A DNA stretch of 15,549 bases from Ruminococcus sp. (lineage in GTDB: Bacteria; Bacillota; Clostridia; Oscillospirales; Acutalibacteraceae). The translations under genes and the position numbers were made by a program. Location: positions 1 to 15,549 of the forward strand of contig JAFOED010000087.1 of the NCBI GenBank assembly GCA_017380355.1, written 5' to 3'. The stretch's first letter is position 1; every line of letters starts with the position of its first letter. The notes below the pieces were generated by a model. The model did no database searches, had not been told where the DNA came from, and saw only the letters and a list, made by a program, of their open reading frames with translations. Below are positions 1 through 4,742 of the stretch, piece after piece.

Positions 1-106
1 ACAACGGCCTCCTTTTCGGAATTACACGGGTCCTTCTGCAAGGTGTTGTATATGATAGAGAAGTCGATACCCTGAGCATTCTCTTTGTGCAAGAGAATAG
101 TCTTAA
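1..106. other. Unresolved 5' edge; malF coding frame interrupted
   Basis: This stretch should encode the part of the MalF permease just before its conserved WTIIWA segment, but no single frame stays open into it. The malF frame has TGA and TAG stops around 53-58, TAG near 98 and TAA at 104-106. Reading frame 1 for the last 30 bases gives AFSLCKRIVL, which would join WTIIWA smoothly if one A near 105-106 were removed; that frame has its own TGA near 73-75. The stretch may be a decayed 5' end, or assembly error at a contig edge. The sequence alone cannot separate these. Confidence 0.5.
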
Positions 107-814
107 TGGACAATTATTTGGGCTATTTTCGCTACAGTATTAAACTACTTAGGCGGTATGATTTTAGCTCTTATGATAAATAAAAAGGGCATCAAACTTA
201 AGGCTCTGTGGAGAACACTCTTCGTTATCACAGTTGCTGTACCACAGTTCGTAACACTTCTGCTTATGAACCAGATGCTCCAGGAAGACGGTGCTGTTAA
301 CGTATTACTTATCAGCTTAGGTATTGTCGACAAGGGTATTAAGTTCCTGAACTCGACTCCGCTGATAGCTCGTGCTACAGTTATCATCATCAACTGCTGG
401 ATTGGTATTCCATACACAATCCTTATCACATCAGGTATTCTTATGAATATCCCTGCTGACCTGTACGAAAGTGCTACTATCGACGGTGCAGGTCCTGTAA
501 GAAGTTTCTTCAGCATTACATTACCATACATGCTGTTCGTTACAACTCCTTACCTCATTACTAACTTCATCGGTAACGTTAACAACTTCAACGTTATCTA
601 TCTCTTGACTAACGGTGCTCCTATGACTGAGAACCTGTATCAGGCTGGTTATACTGACCTTCTTGTTACATGGCTGTTCAAGCTCACTATGAACTCTCAG
701 GACTACAACCTTGCTGCTGCCGTTGGTATCCTTGTATTCATTGTTTGTGCAACACTTTCACTTGTAACATTCAATCTTACAAAATCTGCTAAGAACGAGG
801 AGGAATTCTCATGA
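107..814 (+). CDS. malF: MalF-type sugar ABC transporter permease, 5'-truncated
   Basis: Inner-membrane subunit of a carbohydrate importer; with MalG it would form the channel for maltodextrin-like sugars. The frame is open from base 107 and begins WTIIWAIFATVLNYLGGM, a MalF-type transmembrane segment. It continues through INKKGIKLKALWRTLF and AVPQFVTLLL and holds the EAA loop (YESATIDGAGPVRSFFSITLP region, about 465-530) that contacts the ATPase. It ends in further membrane segments. An ATG at 158 lies inside the first membrane helix and has no well-placed ribosome binding site, so it is not a believable start. The N-terminal helices are missing: the frame closes at the TAA at 104-106. The stop overlaps the malG start (ATGA, 811-814), indicating translational coupling. 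The substrate is inferred from the nearby amylase. It may be a pseudogene if the frame break is real. Confidence 0.85.
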   Translation, partial: WTIIWAIFATVLNYLGGMILALMINKKGIKLKALWRTLFVITVAVPQFVTLLLMNQMLQEDGAVNVLLISLGIVDKGIKFLNSTPLIARATVIIINCWIGIPYTILITSGILMNIPADLYESATIDGAGPVRSFFSITLPYMLFVTTPYLITNFIGNVNNFNVIYLLTNGAPMTENLYQAGYTDLLVTWLFKLTMNSQDYNLAAAVGILVFIVCATLSLVTFNLTKSAKNEEEFS

Positions 815-1665
815 TTAGAAGTTATAAGCTTAGGAGAACCCTCTCGAATATTTTCATTTACGCAGTTCTTCTTATTCTTGGTCTTATCTGGATCTCTCCG
901 CTTGTATATCTCGTACTCCACTCATTCAGAGACGAGGGTCTTGCTACAGTATCCTACTTATTACCAAAGACATATTCATTCAAAAACTATATCGAACTTT
1001 TCACAGATACAGCAACACTCAACTTCCCACGTTGGTTTGCTAACACATTCATTGTAGCTGTATTCAGCTGTATAATTTCAACACTCGCTGTTTTAATGGT
1101 AAGTTACAGCTTCAGCCGTCTTAGATTTAAAGCTAGAAAACCTCTCATCAACATCGGTATGATTTTAGGTATGTTCCCTGGCTTTATGACAATGATTGCT
1201 ATCTACTATCTGTTAAAAGCTATGGGTCTTACACAGACACTGCTCGCACTTGTAATCTGTTACTCTGCTGGTGCAGGTTTAGGTTACCAGATTTCCAAGG
1301 GCTTCTTTGATACAATTCCTAGAGCGCTTGACGAAGCTGCGACAATCGACGGTGCTACCCGTAACCAGATTTTCTGGAAGATTATTCTTCCGATGTCAAA
1401 ACCTATCGTTGTTTACACAGTTCTGACATCATTCATCGGTCCATGGACTGACTTCATTCTCGCAAAAATCATCATGGGTGATATGCGTAATAACTATACG
1501 GTTGCTATCGGTCTTCAGACAATGGTATCGCTTGAGTTCAAGGTTAACTACTTCAAGCGCTTCCTCGCTGGTTCCGTTATCGTTGCCGTTCCAATCTCCA
1601 TCCTGTTCCTGTTCATGCAGCGTTACTACGTTGAAGGCGTTACAGCAGGTGGCGTTAAGGGTTAA
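811..1665 (+). CDS. malG: MalG-type sugar ABC transporter permease
   Basis: Second inner-membrane permease subunit of the maltodextrin-type importer. The protein has 284 residues, normal for MalG/GanQ. It has a cytoplasmic N-terminus (MIRSYKLRRT), a first helix at about 12-36, and further helices at about 76-100, 113-135, 143-160, 200-222 and 250-272. The EAA loop at 175-194 (EAATIDGATRNQIFWKIILP) is the ATPase docking site and is intact. The C-terminal GVTAGGVKG is typical of the family. The start overlaps the malF stop by 4 bp, and a strong GAGGAGGA at 797-804 sits 7 bases upstream. A terminator follows directly, so malG ends the operon; no ATPase gene is present here, as is common when a shared MsmK-type ATPase serves several importers. 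Codons are rich in C-ending forms, suggesting high expression. Specificity for malto-oligosaccharides is inferred from context. Confidence 0.93.
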   Translation: MIRSYKLRRTLSNIFIYAVLLILGLIWISPLVYLVLHSFRDEGLATVSYLLPKTYSFKNYIELFTDTATLNFPRWFANTFIVAVFSCIISTLAVLMVSYSFSRLRFKARKPLINIGMILGMFPGFMTMIAIYYLLKAMGLTQTLLALVICYSAGAGLGYQISKGFFDTIPRALDEAATIDGATRNQIFWKIILPMSKPIVVYTVLTSFIGPWTDFILAKIIMGDMRNNYTVAIGLQTMVSLEFKVNYFKRFLAGSVIVAVPISILFLFMQRYYVEGVTAGGVKG

Positions 1666-1692
1666 GCTAGCCCTGAATCAAAACACTCAATT

Positions 1693-1723
1693 GAGGCATC
1701 CTTTCTGGATGCCTCTTTTTTTT
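1693..1723 (+). terminator. Intrinsic terminator after malG
   Basis: Perfect 9-bp stem GAGGCATCC / GGATGCCTC with a 5-base loop, followed by eight T. It lies 27 bases after the malG stop and closes the transporter operon. Confidence 0.93.
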
Positions 1724-1757
1724 GTTTTTTCAGATTTTTTTCAAAAATTGCAGCTTT

Positions 1758-1808
1758 CCCACACTAATCCCCACTCCTTTTTTATAAAAAATTAGTATTA
1801 GTGTGGGG
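1758..1808. repeat. Inverted repeat upstream of the first dockerin gene
   Basis: Perfect 11-bp inverted repeat: CCCACACTAAT at 1758-1768 and ATTAGTGTGGG at 1797-1807. Between the arms are a second CCCAC and an AT-rich inner inverted repeat (TTTTTT at 1778-1783 against AAAAAA near 1786-1791). The right arm runs straight into the GGGGACA that acts as the -35 of the dockerin gene. Variants of the same words recur at 4514-4549 and 4619-4643 upstream of the second dockerin gene, so this is a shared element, not chance. It may be an operator for an unknown regulator. There is no T tract after it, which argues against a terminator. Confidence 0.7.
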
Positions 1809-1835
1809 ACAAACTACGCACTTTTAGTGTATAAA
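1806..1835 (+). promoter_or_regulatory. Candidate promoter of the first dockerin gene
   Basis: GGGACA at 1806-1811 (-35) and TATAAA at 1830-1835 (-10), 18-bp spacer. The -10 starts 42 bases before the ATG, almost the same as the 43 bases in the second dockerin gene. Both promoters carry GTGG(G/T)GACAAA at the -35. The -35 overlaps the right arm of the inverted repeat, where a bound protein could block or recruit polymerase. Confidence 0.5.
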
Positions 1836-1858
1836 GTAAGAGTAAAGATATATTTGTC

Positions 1859-1864
1859 GGGAGG
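1859..1864 (+). promoter_or_regulatory. Ribosome binding site fixing the start at 1872
   Basis: GGGAGG, 7 bases before the ATG at 1872. It selects this ATG over an upstream in-frame GTG at 1803, which lies inside the inverted repeat and upstream of the -10. Confidence 0.85.
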
Positions 1865-1871
1865 TATTCTT

Positions 1872-3797
1872 ATGACAGTAAAAAGAATAGTAAGTTTAGT
1901 TATGGTTTTGATGCTTTGTCTGAGTGTGGTAACTTTCAGTGGTACAGCTTCTGTTGTTGATAAAGCACAGACTGGTTATCAGATTGATGTAACTACCTAT
2001 GACCAGCTTAAAAACCTGCTTTACAATTCACCGAATGGTGAAACTTACGTTTTACAAAACGATATTATTATTGAAGACAATACAAATGATAAAACACTTA
2101 TAGTCGGCTCGTTTTCTGATTGTACAATCGATTTGAACGGCTATACACTTGGTCGTACAACAAGAGGTATCGACAACTGCCTTATCAGAGTGAATGATGG
2201 CGCAGAATTTGTTATTAAAGATTCATCAAAAGATAACAGTGGCAAGATGTTTTTCAGAGCTGGTAACTACGCCGGCACAAATGCAGTTGTTTTTATCGAT
2301 GGTGAAGTTGATATTTACGGCGGTACTTTTGAAATATTCACTCCGTATAAGGTAGGCGGAGGAGTTGTTCTTCTTGTAGAACAGGGACTGCTCAATATTC
2401 ATGACGGTGTGTTTGATTCTCACGAAGCGGATGGTGGCGATACTATAGAGCTCAGACACATCGCGTATATGTACGATGTACCTCACTGTAATGTTTATGG
2501 CGGTACTTTCTACGGAAAATACTCCAACTTCGAAGTTTCGTCCTATAGCAACTTTGCGCAACACGGATGTTTTTATCCTACTGTTTATGTTTATGACGGC
2601 GAGTTTTACATAGCTAATCCTGATTACGAATACGCAGGCTTTGCGTACTGTAACAACGGTTGGGGACAGGTTATCGTAGCAGGTGGCACTGTTTTCTACA
2701 AATGCCTGAACAAAACTGACGAGAAGTATATTGATGGTGTTACAAAGAATCTCATATCTGTTGATTATGAGGGCAAAACAGGTGCTTACTACGAGGTAAC
2801 CTTACCTACAATGATAGGAAATGATTATTTGTTACCTGTTGACCGTCTTACTGCGAAGTTTGCAAAAAAAGAAGTATCTTATTACAGCACCACCGGTAAT
2901 GTTTATATTCAAAACAAAGATAATATTGATGCTATTAACAACTACATCGATACAATTGATGTAGTTGCAACACAGGAGAAGTCACCACTTATCTGGATTG
3001 AAAACAATGAAAGTGTTAAAACTGTTTCGTGGTATTTCAGCGATGAAGCACATTTTAACGGTGAAAATACAGTGTGGTCAGAGCTTGCTGATTACGCAGG
3101 ACGTGTGAATCCTTTCCGCTTTAACTTCAGACCTGAGAAAGAAACAACTTTGTATTTCAGAGCACTCATAACTTTTGATGACGAAACACAAATTGAAGAC
3201 GTAGTAAAAGTTCACTACGAAGAGATGAAGCTCAATCCACCTATAACACATGTTGATATTATAGGAATTGACGAGCCTGTAGCGGGTGAACATCCTGATT
3301 TTTCACCGATTTTAGGTTCTTCTGCGTACTATATGAACCTCATTCAATGGAAAGATGTTGAAGATAGGATAAGCCCACTCAAAGAAACAGACGTATTTGA
3401 AGCAGGTCACACCTACGAGCTTGAAATCTGGCTGAGAGCAAACGACGGCTATAAGTTTAATGTAGATTCAGACGACTGGGTTGACATTACAGCCACAGTC
3501 GGTGGAAAGAGCGCAGAAGCGATTGGTAATGAGATTGCTGTTATACTAACTGTTACATATACATTAAGTGATGACGAAATCCCAACACAGCCTGACGAGT
3601 TTTTACTCGGCGATGCAAATTCAGACAAGGACGTTACTATTACAGACGCTACAACAGTTCAGCGTCACGTTGCAAAACTTACAACTCTGACTGGTGATTC
3701 GCTGAAAGCTGCAGACGTAAGTAAAGATGGAGAAGTATCTATTGTTGATGCTACTACTATCCAGAGATTTGTTGCAAAAATCATCACTGAGTTTTGA
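1872..3797 (+). CDS. Secreted beta-solenoid-like protein with C-terminal dockerin (paralogue 1)
   Basis: Exported protein of 641 residues. A signal peptide covers about residues 1-26 (likely cleaved after SGTA). Residues about 80-280 carry five copies of a short motif: DIYGGTF (147), NIHDGVF (175), NVYGGTF (207), YVYDGEF (239) and IVAGGTV (268). The 28-32 residue spacing fits coils of a right-handed beta-solenoid. An Ig-like region follows (about 350-455), then a module with DEPVAG and FEAGHTYELEIW (461-575) also present in the second dockerin protein. Residues 578-641 are a two-repeat type I dockerin; first loop DANSDKDVTITD, second DVSKDGEVSIVD (Ser replaces the usual Asn at position 3). 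Dockerins bind cohesins on scaffoldins. No catalytic motif was found, so adhesion, substrate binding or scaffolding is more likely than hydrolysis; a polysaccharide lyase with hidden active residues is possible. The start is set by GGGAGG at 1859-1864. It is probably co-transcribed with the lipoprotein gene 25 bases downstream. Confidence 0.85.
   Translation: MTVKRIVSLVMVLMLCLSVVTFSGTASVVDKAQTGYQIDVTTYDQLKNLLYNSPNGETYVLQNDIIIEDNTNDKTLIVGSFSDCTIDLNGYTLGRTTRGIDNCLIRVNDGAEFVIKDSSKDNSGKMFFRAGNYAGTNAVVFIDGEVDIYGGTFEIFTPYKVGGGVVLLVEQGLLNIHDGVFDSHEADGGDTIELRHIAYMYDVPHCNVYGGTFYGKYSNFEVSSYSNFAQHGCFYPTVYVYDGEFYIANPDYEYAGFAYCNNGWGQVIVAGGTVFYKCLNKTDEKYIDGVTKNLISVDYEGKTGAYYEVTLPTMIGNDYLLPVDRLTAKFAKKEVSYYSTTGNVYIQNKDNIDAINNYIDTIDVVATQEKSPLIWIENNESVKTVSWYFSDEAHFNGENTVWSELADYAGRVNPFRFNFRPEKETTLYFRALITFDDETQIEDVVKVHYEEMKLNPPITHVDIIGIDEPVAGEHPDFSPILGSSAYYMNLIQWKDVEDRISPLKETDVFEAGHTYELEIWLRANDGYKFNVDSDDWVDITATVGGKSAEAIGNEIAVILTVTYTLSDDEIPTQPDEFLLGDANSDKDVTITDATTVQRHVAKLTTLTGDSLKAADVSKDGEVSIVDATTIQRFVAKIITEF
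3603..3794 (+). repeat. Dockerin-coding duplicated segment, copy A
   Basis: Encodes 64 residues that match copy B (6945-7136) at 58 positions, with an uninterrupted 32-bp identity at 3738-3769 versus 7080-7111. The upstream parts of the two genes are far more divergent. Confidence 0.9.
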
Positions 3798-3822
3798 TTA
3801 ATAAGATTTGAGGCTGGAAGTG

Positions 3823-4320
3823 ATGAAAAGAATGGTATATATTATTTTTTCTGTAATGATTCTTGTTGTTTTCGGCGCATTTGCTGTGGGATGTTCTGGG
3901 CAACATAATAATACTGACAACGACTTTGTGGGTATGAGTCTGTCTCAGAATCATATGGATTTTACGTATTGCTATAGTTTTTATCTGAGGGTTGAAGATG
4001 ATAAAGTCCTGTTTGATGCACAAGCTCGCTTTTACGAAGAGCCGTACGAGATTATTCTAGAATCGTGCGAAGTAGACAGCTCATATATGGAAGAGCTTAA
4101 GAAAATTGAAGAAAAGTATTCTATTGTAGAGTATGTCGAAAACTACAAAGAGAAGACTTCTTCTCTTCAGGTGATGGACGAAACAGTTAATAAAACTACA
4201 GTTTATTACAATGATGTTGACTCAAAAACTGCTGATACAAAATCCGATTATCAGGATGAATTGTATGAATTTTTCGTTAGTCTGGCTAAAGAGTATGCAA
4301 GTTGTTCTATAACTGAGTGA
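3823..4320 (+). CDS. Small predicted lipoprotein of unknown function
   Basis: A 165-residue protein. The N-terminus MKRMVYIIFSVMILVVFG ends in a weak lipobox AVGC, so Cys24 would be lipidated and the protein held on the outer face of the membrane. The mature part is acidic and rich in Tyr, with alternating stretches such as YCYSFYLRVEDDKVLFDAQARF, a helix-like MEELKKIEEKYSIVEY (about 88-103) and a C-terminal helix DELYEFFVSLAKEYA. I do not recognise the family. ATG 3823 is preferred because GAGG (3810-3813) lies 9 bases upstream; ATG 3832 with GGAAG (3816-3820) is an alternative that keeps the lipobox. It follows the first dockerin gene by 25 bases with no promoter or terminator between, so the two are probably one transcript. 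A membrane-anchored partner of the exported solenoid protein is a guess from context only. Confidence 0.8.
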   Translation: MKRMVYIIFSVMILVVFGAFAVGCSGQHNNTDNDFVGMSLSQNHMDFTYCYSFYLRVEDDKVLFDAQARFYEEPYEIILESCEVDSSYMEELKKIEEKYSIVEYVENYKEKTSSLQVMDETVNKTTVYYNDVDSKTADTKSDYQDELYEFFVSLAKEYASCSITE

Positions 4321-4329
4321 AAAAAGAAG

Positions 4330-4361
4330 GCTACCTTGATAATTTTCAAGGTAGCTTTTTT
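4330..4361 (+). terminator. Intrinsic terminator after the small lipoprotein gene
   Basis: Perfect 10-bp stem GCTACCTTGA / TCAAGGTAGC with a 6-base loop, then six T. It ends the first dockerin-lipoprotein transcript. On the opposite strand it lies inside the open frame left by the lipoprotein relic. Confidence 0.93.
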
Positions 4362-4374
4362 GTGCAAAAAATAA

Positions 4375-4439
4375 GCAGCTACAAGCAATGAGTGAGAACA
4401 CCATTACAAGTGCAAGTATTGTGCAAGTGATTTTTTCAT
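4375..4439 (-). pseudogene. Relic lipoprotein signal peptide with a frameshift
   Basis: On the minus strand a GAGAGG (4453-4448) lies 8 bases before ATG at 4439-4437, followed by a run of six A. As written the frame reads MKKSLAQYLHL and stops. With one more A in the run it reads MKKITCTILALVMVF, then SLIAC: a full lipoprotein signal peptide with a good lipobox. After ACSC the open frame continues to 4222 only as the antisense of the terminator and of the neighbouring lipoprotein gene, so the body of this gene is gone. This is best explained as a decayed, truncated lipoprotein gene; a single sequencing deletion in the A run could explain the frameshift but not the missing body. Confidence 0.6.
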
Positions 4440-4484
4440 AATCACTACCTCTCTTTAAATAAATTATTAAAAGCTATGTATTTT

Positions 4485-4506
4485 TACAAGTATAATTATA
4501 CTTGTA
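4485..4506. repeat. Perfect 22-bp palindrome
   Basis: Half-site TACAAGTATAA followed by its exact complement TTATACTTGTA, with no spacer. It contains TATAAT on both strands. A T tract follows on the plus strand, but the stem is almost all A/T and there is no gene upstream to terminate; a dimeric repressor site over a minus-strand -10 is at least as likely. Confidence 0.6.
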
Positions 4507-4521
4507 TTTTTTGAATGTCCC
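4495..4521 (-). promoter_or_regulatory. Candidate minus-strand promoter facing the lipoprotein relic
   Basis: On the minus strand GTATGGGGACA (4526-4516) contains GGGACA as a -35, and TATAAT at 4500-4495 serves as a -10, with a short 15-bp spacer. The -35 word is nearly the same as at the first dockerin gene. The -10 lies in the palindrome. The promoter would read into the relic signal peptide. Confidence 0.35.
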
Positions 4522-4549
4522 CATACTTTACATATAAATTAGTGTGGGG
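4519..4549. repeat. Inverted repeat, second occurrence of the shared element
   Basis: CCCCATACT (4519-4527) against AGTGTGGGG (4541-4549): a 9-bp inverted repeat with one T-G mismatch. The right arm sits in ATTAGTGTGGGG (4538-4549), identical over 12 bases to 1797-1808. It has the same polarity as the element upstream of the first dockerin gene. Confidence 0.6.
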
Positions 4550-4640
4550 TTTTGTGTTTTATTTAAAAAACGGTAGAAATGGTGTGGTTTTGAGAAAAAA
4601 GTGTAGATTTTTTATTTTCCCACACCAAAGCCCACACTAA
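4539..4640. repeat. Nested inverted repeats upstream of the second dockerin gene
   Basis: Outer arms TTAGTGTGGG (4539-4548) and CCCACACTAA (4631-4640) are exact complements. Inner arms TGGTGTGG (4580-4587) and CCACACCA (4620-4627) are also exact complements. Innermost is an A-run (about 4595-4600) facing a T-run (about 4608-4613). The whole could fold as a long interrupted hairpin, or be several binding sites for one regulator. Confidence 0.6.
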
Positions 4641-4677
4641 AATATGCTGAGTTACACTATTTTAGCACTAAGGGGTG

Positions 4678-4705
4678 GTGACAAAGTATAAATAATTGTT
4701 ATAAT
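4678..4705 (+). promoter_or_regulatory. Promoter of the second dockerin gene
   Basis: GTGACA at 4678-4683 (-35, one mismatch from consensus), 16-bp spacer, and TATAAT at 4700-4705 with an extended TG at 4697-4698. Transcription would begin near 4712, about 31 bases before the ATG. It is stronger than the promoter of the first dockerin gene. Confidence 0.75.
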
Positions 4706-4730
4706 GGTGTATGTAAGATTAGATCGGTTT

Positions 4731-4736
4731 GGAGGA
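4731..4736 (+). promoter_or_regulatory. Ribosome binding site fixing the start at 4743
   Basis: GGAGGA, 6 bases before ATG 4743. An in-frame ATG at 4704 overlaps the -10 box and cannot be transcribed from this promoter, so it is rejected. Confidence 0.88.
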
Positions 4737-4742
4737 ACTACT

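Larger units (their letters stand above)
4362..4742. other. Intergenic regulatory region between the two dockerin loci
   Basis: About 380 bases with no intact gene. It holds the relic signal peptide (minus), a perfect 22-bp palindrome at 4485-4506, an inverted repeat at 4519-4549, nested inverted repeats at 4539-4640, and the promoter and ribosome binding site of the second dockerin gene. It is AT-rich, and the only G-rich words are the repeated GTGTGGG-type elements. Confidence 0.7.

Noticed and set aside
158..814. malF beginning at the ATG at 158
   Set aside because: The ATG is inside the first visible membrane helix, has no properly spaced ribosome binding site, and family-typical sequence extends upstream of it.
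1478..1795. 105-residue plus-strand open frame across the malG 3' end
   Set aside because: It is a shadow frame of malG that runs through the terminator and inverted repeat, with a low-complexity composition and no start signal.
1758..1808. The first inverted repeat as a transcription terminator
   Set aside because: A better terminator ends at 1723, the loop is long, and no T tract follows either arm.
1803..1871. Upstream extension of the first dockerin protein from GTG 1803
   Set aside because: It would start inside the inverted repeat, before the -10, and the signal peptide plus GGGAGG point to ATG 1872.
4704..4742. Upstream extension of the second dockerin protein from ATG 4704
   Set aside because: The ATG overlaps the -10 box; the true signal peptide begins at 4743 behind GGAGGA.
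4362..4742. Riboswitch or CRISPR-like array in the repeat-rich gap
   Set aside because: Repeats are few, unequally spaced and partly inverted, with no spacer pattern. They lie upstream of the promoter and not in a leader, so neither class fits.
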